Shown here: in pieces, positions 51,922-61,583 of the stretch
Position numbering within the stretch: position 1 is the stretch's first letter
Layout: every line of letters starts with the position of its first letter
Assembly: GCF_014905555.1 (NCBI RefSeq)
Contig: NZ_BNGS01000015.1
Span: 62,001-126,000 of the forward strand
Length of the DNA: 64,000 nucleotides
From: Streptomyces sp. Y2F8-2
GTDB lineage: Bacteria; Actinomycetota; Actinomycetes; Streptomycetales; Streptomycetaceae
Direction of reading: 5' to 3'
Notes under the pieces: model-generated
Seen by the model: only the letters and a program-made list of their open reading frames with translations
Databases searched by the model: none
Told to the model about the DNA's origin: nothing
Translations under genes and position numbers: made by a program

Positions 51922-52905
51922 ATGTCGAATCGGGCGGTAGCAGCTGGAGTAGGTCTCGCGCGGGTGATGGCGCACTGCGGGGGCAGCCCATCAGCAGCCG
52001 TGCACTATCTGGCGGGCGCCATCGCCTCCGGACCTGAGAACCCTGAACCCTATGCGGTTCTTGCCGAGTTGTGGAGCGACAAGCCGTCGGAGCTGGCCGA
52101 GGTCGTTCAGGGGGCCGACTCCTTGAGGACGGTACTGGCGCAGTCATACATCAGCTTCCTTCAGGACGACATGGACGGCGCGGCGCTGTCGATCGGATCG
52201 GTCACGGGTGTGCGACCCGACATCGCCTGGGCCAAAGCCCCCTGGTTCAGCGATGAACGATTTCTCGGTGTGGTGAGTGCCGATGCCCTGGCCGAGGCCG
52301 CAATGCGGACGATGGACTATGGCCATGATCTGGACACCGAAAGCATGCGGGAACGATTTCACCCCTGGTTCGAAGCCATCGACGTGGTCTCTGCCCGCCA
52401 GCCGTTGCCGGAGGCCTTGGCCAAGATGGCGATCTTGCTGCGGGCATGCGGTCTCACCGATGCGTCGTCTGCCCTCTGCGACCAGGCGGACTCCGTTGAG
52501 CGGATCATGCTGACGGAAGTTGTGCGAGCGGGCACGTGGCGCAAGCTGGGTGATCTTCAGCAGACCGTGGCGGCGTTCGAGCGCGCTCTTGCCCTGGAAC
52601 CGGCCAACTGGTCGCTCTATCTCGACCTGGCCGATGTGCGTGCTGAGCAGGGCGATTTCACCTCTGCGGTCTGGCTGATCGAGCACGGGATGAGGTACGA
52701 GCCGGCTGAGCTCTCACTTCGCGCGGCCGGGGCTGCCTACCGTGCACGACTGACCGGCTCGCGTGCCGATCTCAGCGAACTCATCGAACTGGCGCCGAAT
52801 CTGCCGAACGACTCGTACCGGGACCTGCTGATTGATCACGCTTGTGCTGGTCCCGCGCTGCCTGCCGAGCTCGTGGCTGCGGCCCGGCGCGTCCAGAACA
52901 GCTGA
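51922..52905 (+). CDS. TPR-like protein of unknown function
   Basis: Soluble protein of 327 residues with helical hairpins resembling tetratricopeptide repeats, clearest at LQQTVAAFERALALEPANWS 'LYLDLADVRAEQGDFTSAVWLIEHGM'. The N-terminal part (AAVHYLAGAIASGPENPEPY) is also TPR-like. No catalytic or signal features. Start ATG 51922. Its placement after the toxin/immunity stretch suggests it travels with it; the function is unknown. Confidence 0.75.
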   Translation: MSNRAVAAGVGLARVMAHCGGSPSAAVHYLAGAIASGPENPEPYAVLAELWSDKPSELAEVVQGADSLRTVLAQSYISFLQDDMDGAALSIGSVTGVRPDIAWAKAPWFSDERFLGVVSADALAEAAMRTMDYGHDLDTESMRERFHPWFEAIDVVSARQPLPEALAKMAILLRACGLTDASSALCDQADSVERIMLTEVVRAGTWRKLGDLQQTVAAFERALALEPANWSLYLDLADVRAEQGDFTSAVWLIEHGMRYEPAELSLRAAGAAYRARLTGSRADLSELIELAPNLPNDSYRDLLIDHACAGPALPAELVAAARRVQNS

Positions 52906-53039
52906 GGCTCCGCTCCTCCATGGGCAGCAGCTCCAGTCAACAAGTGCCCAGCGGCGCGACCCAAGACCGTCGTTGCCTCGAACCGACGTTACGTCCCTCG
53001 GGCGGTCAAGGATCAGCTGGGCGAGAGGATGTTCAGGTC

Positions 53040-53636
53040 ATGAGCGAAACACAGGACTACATGACACGCGTGGCACGGCTGGACGAGGCAGGCAAGCAGA
53101 CCATGGCAGCACTGCTGCTTGTCAGGTACTGCAGCTGGCACACCGATCCCAAGTTCCAGCAGTGGTTCGGGCTGGCCCGGGACGCGCTGGCAGACGCCAC
53201 CTCAGCCGCTCGTGCAGTGCTTCGGGGAGAAGCCACAGACCTTGCGGGCCTTCGGGTCGTGCTCGGCGAGGCACTGGAGGCATGTGATCCGGACGGTCCG
53301 CCTTTCGAAGCGGAAATCACGGATCACCTGCTGTTCGCCACCGAAGTGTTCGACTTCCTTCTCGCACCGGAGGAAACAGAGGCGCTCGCCCAAGCCTTCG
53401 AACGTGCCGACGAATTGGCAGATGCGCACGGGGATATGGCGCGGGAGGAACTTCCCGATGGCCATGAACTCGCAACCGTCGACTTCGAAGGCATGGAAGC
53501 CGATGCCCGGGAGGCAGACAGCGAGGTGCCTTTGGACCGGCGTGCGGCTTTGCAGCGCAGTGAGGAGTTCGCCGACCTGTATGCGCGCGTCATCGGGTTG
53601 AGCTACTCGGAAGAGGATGCCGGAATCAGTGACTGA
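53040..53636 (+). CDS. Acidic helical protein of unknown function
   Basis: Soluble protein of 198 residues, very rich in Glu and Asp: 'LLVRYCSWHTDPKFQQWFGL', 'VLGEALEACDPDGPPFEAEITDHLLFATEVFDFL', then 'EEFADLYARVIGLSYSEEDAG'. The size and strong acidity fit an immunity protein or a small helical adaptor, but I do not recognise the family. It begins 135 bases after the TPR-like gene, on the same strand, and may share its transcript. A weak SD precedes ATG 53040. Confidence 0.7.
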   Translation: MSETQDYMTRVARLDEAGKQTMAALLLVRYCSWHTDPKFQQWFGLARDALADATSAARAVLRGEATDLAGLRVVLGEALEACDPDGPPFEAEITDHLLFATEVFDFLLAPEETEALAQAFERADELADAHGDMAREELPDGHELATVDFEGMEADAREADSEVPLDRRAALQRSEEFADLYARVIGLSYSEEDAGISD

Positions 53637-53750
53637 GCAACTGCTCGCCGTGCTGGCCGGACGGCTGCCGACCGCCGAGGGCGAGGGCAGCGGGGCAGAT
53701 CGTGGCGGGCTGGAGCGACCGGGCCCGCCTGAGCCGGCAGGCCCATGAGC

Positions 53751-54992
53751 TCACAAGCCTGCCGGCGCACGGCGGCAGCAACCGCTGCCCCGCGTTCCCC
53801 GATTCTTCTCGATGGCGACGGCGGAGGCGGAGAGGAGCGTCGCGGCCGCGAGGCTGCCCCAGAGGGCGGCCGGGCCGAGCGGTGCGAGAGCGGTGATGAC
53901 CGCAGGGGAGACGGCGAGGCCGAAGCCCGTGGAGAGCTGGAACCGGGCCAGAGTGCGCCCCAGGACATGGGCCGGGGCGAGCGCGGTGACGAGCGCGGTG
54001 GCGCTGCCGGCGTAAATGATCTCTCCGATGGTGCAGACCACGGATACCGTGGCGATGGCCGGGGTACCCCAGCCGGGTCCCAGTGAGGTGGCCGCGAGGA
54101 AGCCGAGGTAGGACGCGGCCAGGACCACGCCGGAAAGGGCCAGCACGGACCGCCGCGAGAAGCGGGACATGAGGACGGTGACCGGTACCTGCAGGGCGAC
54201 GACCAGCACCGTGTTGGCCACGAAGACGGCTGCTGACCACACCGGGGACGCGTGCAACTGCGTGACCAGGACCAGAGGAATCGCGATCTCCGGGACGTTG
54301 AGGCAGAACGCGTAGACCACATTGGCGGCAAGTAGCGCGAACTTCCGGGGTGCGGGCGCCCTGCCTCCGTCGTCGGCCGGGGTGGCGGCCGGATGTGCGT
54401 GCAGGCGGACCGACCACGTCAGGGCCGCTGCGATGAGATAGGCGAGTCCGGTGACGGCTGCCAGCGCCCGCAGTGCGGTGGTGCCGCCCGCCAGGCACGC
54501 GGTGGCGAGGAGGGCGCCCGCGCCCAGGGCGGCGTTGCGCAGGGCGCGGCCTCCCGCGAGCGCGGCGTCGCGTTCCCGACCATGGGCGACCGTGGCCACG
54601 ACGGCCGCATGGGCGGCCGGCCATGCCTGGTTGCCGATGCCGAGGAAGAGCGCCGCCGCCGCGAACAGTCCGGCGTGCCCCGCCGGGGTGGCCGGCAGCA
54701 GCGCCACGCCCAGCACCCGCACCAGCATCGATGCCGCCACGACCGCACTGCGGGCGCCCCGGTCCAGCCACCGGCCCACCGCAGGCGTACAGACCAGACC
54801 TGCGACGACACCGGCCGTCATGGCGATGCCGGTGGCCGGCCCCGACAGCCTCAGTACCGTCACGCCGTACAGCAGCAGAAAGGGCCGCAGCAGGCCCGTG
54901 CCGAGCGCGTCCACGGCCAGCGCGACGGCATATCGGGGGCCTCCGGAGGCGCGGACGAGGGCGCGGGGCTGGATCCTGGTGATGGTTGCCAT
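53751..54992 (-). CDS. MFS transporter
   Basis: Integral membrane protein of 413 residues with twelve hydrophobic helices in two halves: GTGLLRPFLLLYGVTVLRLS; 'VGRWLDRGARSAVVAASMLVRVLG' is the helix 2/3 MFS motif A region; the second half starts near 'NVVYAFCLNVPEIAIPLVLV'. It is an exporter-type major facilitator. It is divergent from the ArsR-family gene at 55094 with a 101-base gap, which implies regulation by that protein. ATG 54992 is the first good start, but no SD is visible. Confidence 0.9.
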   Translation of the reverse strand: MATITRIQPRALVRASGGPRYAVALAVDALGTGLLRPFLLLYGVTVLRLSGPATGIAMTAGVVAGLVCTPAVGRWLDRGARSAVVAASMLVRVLGVALLPATPAGHAGLFAAAALFLGIGNQAWPAAHAAVVATVAHGRERDAALAGGRALRNAALGAGALLATACLAGGTTALRALAAVTGLAYLIAAALTWSVRLHAHPAATPADDGGRAPAPRKFALLAANVVYAFCLNVPEIAIPLVLVTQLHASPVWSAAVFVANTVLVVALQVPVTVLMSRFSRRSVLALSGVVLAASYLGFLAATSLGPGWGTPAIATVSVVCTIGEIIYAGSATALVTALAPAHVLGRTLARFQLSTGFGLAVSPAVITALAPLGPAALWGSLAAATLLSASAVAIEKNRGTRGSGCCRRAPAGL

Positions 54993-55093
54993 GGCGTCAG
55001 ACGGTGCGTTCGGCCGCCGGGGCGGGGCACGTCGGTTGACGCACATCGTCAATCGGCGCCGACGCCGCCCCTCCGGTCGGTGATGATGAGGGG

Positions 55094-56179
55094 ATGACGC
55101 TGAGGATCGACATCAGCAGTCTGCCGTCCGAGCGAGTGCGCTTCGCCGCCTCCCCGCTGGCCGAGCTGACCGCGATGCTCCACGTGCTGGCCGAACCCGG
55201 TCACCACCCGCAGTTCGCGAACTGGGCCGCGGACGTCTGGGCCGGGCTGCGGCCGGAGCTGGCCGAGCGGCTCAGGGAGGCGGAGTTCCTGTGGCGTTCC
55301 TCGCAGGCCGACTTCCTGATCCCCTCGCGGCCCAGGTCGACCCTCGCCGAGGAACTGGACGACGTGGACCGGATTGACGACGAGACGTATGTGACCGCTG
55401 GGCTCGTCACCACGTGCGGCAGCAATCGGGTCCATTTCCCCGGGAGGTCGCCTCTCACCGATGCAGCCGCGCGTGAGCGGGCCCTGGAGGTGGCTCAGGC
55501 TCGCGGTGCGCTGCACGAGGCCTTCGCGGAACGGCTGCTCGCGGACTCGGCCGCGGTCCGGGCGCGGGTGCGCCACACCCTAGAGGAATGCGCCGAGGCC
55601 TTCTTCGACGCCGCCTGGGCGGACGTCGCGGTGCAGCTCGCCACCGATCTGCGCCTGAAGAACGAACTACTCAGGCGGCACGGCATCGGGGCGGCACTCG
55701 CGTCGGTCTCCGGCGCGGTCACCCTGGCACCGGACGGCGACTGCATCGTCGTGGACAAGGTGCAGGACAAGGCGACCGCAGCCCGTGGCGCCGGGGTCAC
55801 CTTCATCCCCAGCGTCTTCGGCCGCCCGCACCTGGTGGCGGTCCACGCGCCCGGGTGGCATCCGGTGGTGCAGTACCCCGTCGCCGAGCCGAGTCCGTCG
55901 GAGCCGGTTTCTCTGGAGACGGTCACCCTCCGGCTGGAGGCGCTCGCGCATCCGGTACGGCTGCGGCTGCTGCGCACCCTGGCCCGCGGCCCGCACACCA
56001 CCGGCGAGCTGGCCCACTTCTGGGAACTCTCACCCCCGGAGGTGTCCCGCCACCTCGCCGTCCTGCGCCGCGCGGGCCTGCTCACGGCCCGGCGGCACGG
56101 CCGTTACGTCCGTTACACCCTCAAGCTGCCCGATGTGACGGCGCTGGGCGCCGACCTGCTGGCGGCCGTCCTGCGCTGA
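55094..56179 (+). CDS. ArsR-family regulator with DUF5937-type N-terminus
   Basis: Regulator of 361 residues. The N-terminal part (RIDISSLPSERVRFAASPLA, 'ELTAMLHVLAEPGHH') and a long helical middle precede a C-terminal winged HTH (LAHPVRLRLLRTLARGPHTT, 'GELAHFWELSPPEVSRHLAVLRRAGLLTARRHGRYVRY'). These proteins usually regulate an adjacent MFS exporter, and here one is divergent next door. The 101-base gap is the likely operator region. A deleted relative is found at 28912. Confidence 0.93.
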   Translation: MTLRIDISSLPSERVRFAASPLAELTAMLHVLAEPGHHPQFANWAADVWAGLRPELAERLREAEFLWRSSQADFLIPSRPRSTLAEELDDVDRIDDETYVTAGLVTTCGSNRVHFPGRSPLTDAAARERALEVAQARGALHEAFAERLLADSAAVRARVRHTLEECAEAFFDAAWADVAVQLATDLRLKNELLRRHGIGAALASVSGAVTLAPDGDCIVVDKVQDKATAARGAGVTFIPSVFGRPHLVAVHAPGWHPVVQYPVAEPSPSEPVSLETVTLRLEALAHPVRLRLLRTLARGPHTTGELAHFWELSPPEVSRHLAVLRRAGLLTARRHGRYVRYTLKLPDVTALGADLLAAVLR

Positions 56180-56749
56180 GTGGCTTCCGTCCATCGGAAC
56201 GCCCCGGGTGGCGCCCTCGGCGTGTGGCCGGGCGAGAGGGTGCCTTCCGCGACGCGCTCCGGCCCACACTCGTGCCCGCCGACACCATCCCGCCGCGTTT
56301 CGCCGGCGCGTTCCTGCGTCCCGACCCGCCCTGCGCCGGCAACTGACCGGATACGCCCGCACCAGCCCGGACCCCGTCACCTCGTCCTTCCCGGAGACCC
56401 TCGCGGAACACGCCCCGCTGATGCCCGCGCAGGTCGCCGGACGCCGGCGCACCGCCGACCGCGCCGCCCGCCGCCTGACGACGGGGGAGTGAGCCGCCAG
56501 TCGGCGGGCGGAGCGTGACGCGCCCACCACGTGGCGGCCGCCCGCACACCCCCTGCGCATGGCAGCCGCCAACGGGGCAGGGGGTCGCGCAACGGCGCAG
56601 GGTCGGATGACGTCCAACCTCGGGAACACGTCAGTGGGGTGGAAGCCCACGGGCGCCGCGCCAGGCGGCCATTCCGGAGAAGGAGGCCACCGGCGCGTGA
56701 ACGCCGTGTCCCCGGGCTTCATCGACATGGGACAGCGATGCGCCGAAGG
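56180..56749. other. Gene-poor region with an SDR-like scrap
   Basis: About 570 bases. Near 56693-56740 the plus strand encodes HRRVNAVSPGFIDMGQRC, the conserved end region of a short-chain dehydrogenase, with nothing left around it. A second open stretch at 56340-56492 has no recognisable motif. Confidence 0.5.
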
Positions 56750-58231
56750 TCACACCACCCGTGCCGCGGCGATCGGCCGGTCGGTGACCGTCAGCTTCTC
56801 CGCCGTCGTCTTGCTGGTGTTGACGCTCCACCGATAGCGCGAGAACTCCCCAGTGGCGTCGGAGGCGTAGAACATCATGTGACCGATGCCCACGCCCTGG
56901 AAGTTCTCGCCGGTGACATTGCTGACCATGCGGCTGTCGGGGTACGCCGGGTAGTTGGACAGGCCGTACACGCCGTGCGGGTCGGAGGTGCAGTCGACGA
57001 TCTCGACGGCGTACTGAGTCTCCCCGGTGAAGTCGGCGGTGCCGGTGAAGGTGCCCTTCACCTCGCGGACCATCACGATGTGGCCGGTGTTGTCCGCGAC
57101 CTGACCGTTGTAGTCGATCGCGATCAGGTCGCCCGGCCGCAGGTCGGTCACCTTGCTGATGCGCCGGAAGTGAGGGCCGGCCGTACCGTTGGCGAAGGCT
57201 TTGCGGTAGTCCGCGGCCTCCGGGATGGTGTCCTGGAAATACTTCGTGAAGTAGTCGTCCGTCGCCCAGCCGTAGGTGTGCTTCAGCACCCGAGTGAGGA
57301 AGGACGAGCACCGGGCCTGGGCGATCCACGTCGTCGCGTCGTCGGGAGTGCCCCACGTCACGGACGACGGGGAGCCGATCAAGTAGACGTTGTTGGCGCG
57401 GGCCGTCCGGCCGCTGATGACGGCGACCTCGTCGGCGGTCAGTGCGCGGCCGTAGGCGCGAACGTCATCGACGGCGCCGTTGAAGCGGTTCGCCGGGGCG
57501 CTGTTCCACTTGGCGCGCCCGATGTTGAAGCCTTCCGTCGCAGCCCAGGACAGGGTCGAGTCCGCGCTGCCCTCCAGCGTGCCGTTGACGTAGAGGTGGA
57601 TCTGCGCGCCGTCCCAGACACCGGCCAAGTGTGTCCAGAGGCCCAGTGTGGCGGGCTTGGCCGCCAGCGCGGAGACCTTGGTGCTCTGGTCGGCGCTGCG
57701 CACTTTGAACGCCCATGTGCCGGCTGTGTCGTCGTACTGAAGGAGGAAACGGCTCACCATCGAGCCGTCCTGGCTCACCGCGGTGTACATGGTGGAGAGA
57801 CTGGCCGTGTCCGACAGACGCACCCACGCCGAGACGGTGAACGGTGCCGTCGTGTCGAGGACCGAGCCCGTGGCCGCGTACGCACCCGACGTACCGTCAA
57901 GGCTCAGCTCGCCGCCGGCCCGCAGCGTCGTCCACGTCGCGCCCGGACCGAGGGTGACGGAGTGTTCGTAGCCCGACCGGTCGGCTCCCGTGCCGTCCAG
58001 CGGCCAGTGACCGACGAGACCGTCCGGCAGGTGACCGGCCGCCAGCAAACGCTGGTACTGCACCATCTGCTCGGCCTGCAGTAGATGCGGCGCCGACACC
58101 GGCGTGAACGGAGTGTCCAGTGGCGCCTCGGCCGCAGCCGTACCGGCGCTCTGTACCACCCCCGCCAGCGCTCCGACTCCCACGAGCGCGGCCCCGCCCA
58201 GCAATCCGCGTCTGCTGACCACTCCGGCCAT
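56750..58231 (-). CDS. Tat-exported LamG protein with cysteine-peptidase-like C-terminus
   Basis: Secreted protein of 493 residues. A twin-arginine signal (VSRRGLLGGAALVGVGALAG, AxA near 34) is followed by a LamG domain (about 70-270, 'GLVGHWPLDGTGADRSGYEHSV') and a roughly 200-residue C-terminal domain. In the latter, 'QARCSSFLTRVLKHTYGW' offers a Cys, and 'LRPGDLIAIDYNGQVADNTGHIVMVREV' a His, in the order and spacing of NlpC/P60- or CHAP-like enzymes. It may hydrolyse or modify wall peptides, or transfer acyl groups; the substrate is unknown. SD GGGAGGGGACGCA before ATG 58231. Confidence 0.85.
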   Translation of the reverse strand: MAGVVSRRGLLGGAALVGVGALAGVVQSAGTAAAEAPLDTPFTPVSAPHLLQAEQMVQYQRLLAAGHLPDGLVGHWPLDGTGADRSGYEHSVTLGPGATWTTLRAGGELSLDGTSGAYAATGSVLDTTAPFTVSAWVRLSDTASLSTMYTAVSQDGSMVSRFLLQYDDTAGTWAFKVRSADQSTKVSALAAKPATLGLWTHLAGVWDGAQIHLYVNGTLEGSADSTLSWAATEGFNIGRAKWNSAPANRFNGAVDDVRAYGRALTADEVAVISGRTARANNVYLIGSPSSVTWGTPDDATTWIAQARCSSFLTRVLKHTYGWATDDYFTKYFQDTIPEAADYRKAFANGTAGPHFRRISKVTDLRPGDLIAIDYNGQVADNTGHIVMVREVKGTFTGTADFTGETQYAVEIVDCTSDPHGVYGLSNYPAYPDSRMVSNVTGENFQGVGIGHMMFYASDATGEFSRYRWSVNTSKTTAEKLTVTDRPIAAARVV

Positions 58232-58415
58232 TGCGTCCCCTCCCTCAACAGGCCGATCCGCTGTGACCGGCCCGCCTTTTGAATCAACGGGATGAGTCTA
58301 GCCACGTGGGCGAATGCCTGACTGACCGGTCATCAGCCCTCTGCCCCCGGCCCGCCATCGCCGGCGACTGGACCACTGCCCTGTCCAAGCCGGCCCTGCA
58401 CTGACCCGCCCGGCG

Positions 58416-58445
58416 GGCACCGGCACCGGCACCGGCACCGGCACC
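58416..58445. repeat. Five tandem GGCACC hexamers
   Basis: GGCACC repeated five times without error. It lies between genes, so copy number may vary without effect on a protein. Confidence 0.9.
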
Positions 58446-58536
58446 GGAGCATTCGCGTTCACCGGGCCCGCGATGCCGTCTCGCGGACGGAGCCGAATCA
58501 GCACGTTGGCAGGGCTGGGTTCGGCGATCCCCGGCT

Positions 58537-58567
58537 GACGCCGGCTCGGTGGCCGAGCCGGCGTCAA
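58537..58567 (-). terminator. Hairpin terminator of the aldo/keto reductase gene
   Basis: Perfect 14-bp arms TGACGCCGGCTCGG and CCGAGCCGGCGTCA with a 3-base loop, 14 bases beyond the reductase stop on the minus strand. Confidence 0.85.
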
Positions 58568-58580
58568 GGGCCGGCAAGTG

Positions 58581-59438
58581 TCAGACAGCGTCCAGCTCGG
58601 CGATCTCCTCGTCCGTCAGCTTCAGCTCGGCAGCCGCCGCCGAGTCACGGATGGTCTCCGGCCGGCTGGCGCCGGGGATCGGAACGACGATCGGCGACTT
58701 CGCGAGCATCCAAGCCAGGCAGACCTGCTGCGGGCTCACCCCGTGAGTCTCGGCTACGCGCGCGAACGGTGCGTAGGCAGAGCCCAGTTCGCGCGCACGG
58801 GAGATGCCGCCCAGGGGGCTCCACGGCAGGAACGCGATGCCGAGCTCGTCACACAGCTGAAGCTCCGGCTCGCTGGAGCGGAAGGCCGGCGAGAACTGGT
58901 TCTGGACGGAGACCAGGCGGCCTCCGAGGATCTCGTCCGCCTGCCGGATCTGGTCCGGGTCGGCGTTGGAGATACCGGCCATGCGGATCTTGCCCTCGTC
59001 GAGGAGTTCCCGCACCGCACCGATCGATTCGGCGTAGGGGACCTTGGGATCGGGACGGTGGAACTGGTAGAGCCCGATGGCCTCCACGCCGAGGCGGCGC
59101 AGGGAGGCTTCACAGGCCTCCTTGATGTGCTTGGGGGAGCCGTCCTGCGTCCAGCTGCCGTCTCCGGGACGCAGGTGGCCACCCTTCGTGGCGACGAGGA
59201 CATCCCCACCCAGCGCGTGGGAGGCGAGAGCCTTGGCTATCAGGGTTTCGTTGTGACCGACTTCACCGGCGTCCCGGTGATAGGCATCGGCGGTGTCGAT
59301 CAGCGTCACGCCGGCGTCGAGCGCGGCGTGAATGGTAGCGAGGGAACGTGCCTCCTCGGGGCGGCCCTCGATCGACATGGGCATGCCGCCCAGTCCGATC
59401 GCGCTCACCTCGACGTCACCGATGCGGCGAGTGTGCAT
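58581..59438 (-). CDS. Aldo/keto reductase
   Basis: NADPH-dependent carbonyl reductase of 285 residues in a TIM barrel. The catalytic tetrad can be read: Asp and Tyr in 'LIDTADAYHRDAGEVGHNE', Lys in 'VLVATKGGHLRPGDG' and His in 'LYQFHRPDPKVPYAE'. The cofactor end 'VPIPGASRPETIRDSAAAAE' is typical. It may reduce a small aldehyde or sugar. Transcribed alone, with a strong terminator. ATG 59438 is preceded by AGAGGTCTCGAGCAC. Confidence 0.93.
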   Translation of the reverse strand: MHTRRIGDVEVSAIGLGGMPMSIEGRPEEARSLATIHAALDAGVTLIDTADAYHRDAGEVGHNETLIAKALASHALGGDVLVATKGGHLRPGDGSWTQDGSPKHIKEACEASLRRLGVEAIGLYQFHRPDPKVPYAESIGAVRELLDEGKIRMAGISNADPDQIRQADEILGGRLVSVQNQFSPAFRSSEPELQLCDELGIAFLPWSPLGGISRARELGSAYAPFARVAETHGVSPQQVCLAWMLAKSPIVVPIPGASRPETIRDSAAAAELKLTDEEIAELDAV

Positions 59439-59713
59439 GTGCTCGAGACCTCTTTCGGCTTACGGGAACTGTTGCCGACCAACACCTGCGGCAGGGGCCC
59501 GCGGCAACGCGGCACAACCCAGCGTCGTGGAGCGGCAGCCAGGGGTCCAATAGAAGAAAGCGAACGCATTCAGCAGCGAGTCATCTGAATGGGGCGACCT
59601 TCACAGCGCTCGCCGATTGCAGCGCGAGCCGGACCGCGCGCAACGACCATGCCGCTGGGCGAGGTCCGACTGCGGAAGCCTCGCTCCAACGCGGTTGCCT
59701 GCATGGCTGCCCG

Positions 59714-60751
59714 TCAGGCGGCGCTGTCGGCCAGGGTCTCGCGCACCACGATCGCCGCGCGCTCCGCATCCTCCCGCGAGACGTCGAGGTGGAACACGAA
59801 CCGGAACTGCGGTCCGCCCGTGCACAGCACACCCCTGGCGGCCAGCCGTTCCACCAGATCCTGCGGCGTGACGCCCGCGACGGCCCGTGCGAACACCATG
59901 TTGGTGCGTGCCGCGCCGACCTCGATTCCCGGTACGCCGTCGAGGGCTTCGGCGAACAGCGCGGCGTTGGCGTGGTCCTCGGCCAACCGCTCGACGTGGT
60001 GGTCCAGTGCGTACGACGCGGCCGCCGCCAGTACCCCCGCCTGCCGCATGCCTCCGCCCAGAACCTTCCTCCACCGCCGGGCCTCACTGACGAATTCCCG
60101 GGAGCCGAGCAACATCGAGCCCACCGGTGCCCCCAAGCCCTTGCTGAAACACACCGACACGCTGTCGAAATGCTCAGCGATCTTCCGCGCTCCCGCGTAG
60201 GGATCACCGCCGCCGGCCACCGCTGCGTTGAACAGCCTGGCCCCGTCCAGGTGCGTCGCCAGTCCGTGCTTGCGGGCCACGGCCGTGGCCGACTCCAGAT
60301 ACTCCGGAGCGATCACCATGCCTTGGAACGTGTTCTCCAGACACAGCAGCCGGGTCCGCGCGAAATGCGGATCGTCCGGCTTGACCGCCGCCTCGACGTG
60401 CGTGAGGTCGAGTGTCCCGTCCTCCTGGTGCGGCAACGGCTGCGGCTGAATCCCGCCGAGTGCCGCAGCCCCGCCGCCCTCGTGGGAGTAGATGTGGGCG
60501 TTCCACCCTGCGATGTACTCGTCACCACGCCCGCAGTGACTGAGCAGCGCGCACAGATTGCTCTGGGTGCCTGACGAGACGAAGAGGGCGGCGGGGAAGC
60601 CGAGCAACGCCGCCAACCGTTCCTGCAAGGCGTTCACGGCGGGATCGTCGCCGAACACGTCGTCCCCCACGTCGGCTCGCGCCATGGCCGTACGCATCGG
60701 ATCGGTGGGGCGGGTGACGGTGTCGCTCCGCAGGTCTATGACGTTGTCCAT
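59714..60751 (-). CDS. Threonine aldolase family protein
   Basis: PLP-dependent fold-type I enzyme of 345 residues, probably low-specificity L-threonine aldolase (threonine to glycine and acetaldehyde). It starts MDNVIDLRSDTVTRPTDPMR, 'DVGDDVFGDDPAVNALQERLA', the family hallmark; PLP contacts include 'SSGTQSNLCALLSHC' and 'GLATHLDGARLFNAAV', and the Schiff-base Lys is in 'VCFSKGLGAPVGS'. The SD AAGGAGG is unusually close to the ATG. Single gene. Confidence 0.93.
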   Translation of the reverse strand: MDNVIDLRSDTVTRPTDPMRTAMARADVGDDVFGDDPAVNALQERLAALLGFPAALFVSSGTQSNLCALLSHCGRGDEYIAGWNAHIYSHEGGGAAALGGIQPQPLPHQEDGTLDLTHVEAAVKPDDPHFARTRLLCLENTFQGMVIAPEYLESATAVARKHGLATHLDGARLFNAAVAGGGDPYAGARKIAEHFDSVSVCFSKGLGAPVGSMLLGSREFVSEARRWRKVLGGGMRQAGVLAAAASYALDHHVERLAEDHANAALFAEALDGVPGIEVGAARTNMVFARAVAGVTPQDLVERLAARGVLCTGGPQFRFVFHLDVSREDAERAAIVVRETLADSAA

Positions 60752-60956
60752 GCCTCCTTCCTACCCGGCCACCGTCCGGGGAGCGTCGGCGGGGCGGCCG
60801 GTCCGCGCCATGTACTGGCCCCCCGAGATGCATGCTGGCGCGGCGAGGGGGCGCGGTGCGGGGGAACGTCGTGCGTATGCGGGCGCGTGACACCGTCGCG
60901 TCACGCCCCAACCGGGTTGCTCACAGGCTACGGTCGAGCGGCGAACGGGGATAAAA

Positions 60957-61479
60957 TTTGAAGCCGCCCACGACGCGCCGGACCTGCCCCACCTCGCGCG
61001 CCGCCTGGAGACGAGCATGAGCCGCCATGCTTCGCAGTACCCGGGGTTCCCGGGTTCGGAGATCGCTGAACGGTTCATCACAGCCCTCCTCGCCGATCCC
61101 GGACGATGAACCCGTTGTCAAGACCGTCACCTGCGGCCACCCGCCCCCGCTGCTGCTGCACCGCGGCGAGGTTCGGGAGCTGCAGCCCGCCGATCCCTCG
61201 CCACCGCTCAACCTGGGAATGCTGGTGAGCGACGGCTACCACGTCGACCTCGCCCCCTTCCATCCCGGAGACCAGATCCTGCTATACACCGACGGGGTCA
61301 CGGAGACCCGCGACCGCTCCGGCGCCTTCTATCCCTTCGCCGCACGCATCCGCTCATGGAGCGGCGAGGCGCCCCACCAGCTCCTCGACCATCTCCACCG
61401 CGACCTGATCGCCTACAGCGGCGGCGAGCTCGACGACGACATCGCTGTCCTCGTCGCCCGGCGGCGCCTGGGCAGCTGA
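60957..61479 (+). pseudogene. SpoIIE/PP2C phosphatase, C-terminal fragment with frameshift
   Basis: From 60957 one frame encodes FEAAHDAPDLPHLARRLETS and 'GSEIAERFITALLAD', then stops. The continuing part lies in another frame from about 61091: PIPDDEPVVKTVTCGHPPPL, 'FHPGDQILLYTDGVTETRDRSGAFYPF', 'GGELDDDIAVLVARR', the end of a SpoIIE phosphatase with its last metal-site aspartates. A loss of about two bases near 61091 explains the shift. The N-terminal half, with the first metal site, is missing. Confidence 0.82.
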
Positions 61480-61583
61480 GACGAGGCTCTGAGCTGCGCA
61501 GGCATGCCGGAACTCGTTGGGAGCGGTCGGTCAGCCGGCTTCCCCGTCATCCCGTCGAAGGCGCATCCACTTGTGCGCGGCGG

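Larger units (their letters stand above)
58232..58580. other. Intergenic region with repeat and terminator
   Basis: About 350 bases between two minus-strand genes: the promoter side of the LamG protein, a GGCACC hexamer repeat at 58416, and the hairpin terminator of the aldo/keto reductase at 58537. Confidence 0.6.

Noticed and set aside
58298..58567. Minus-strand frame through the GGCACC repeat
   Set aside because: It crosses the hexamer repeat and the terminator hairpin of the aldo/keto reductase and shows no motif.
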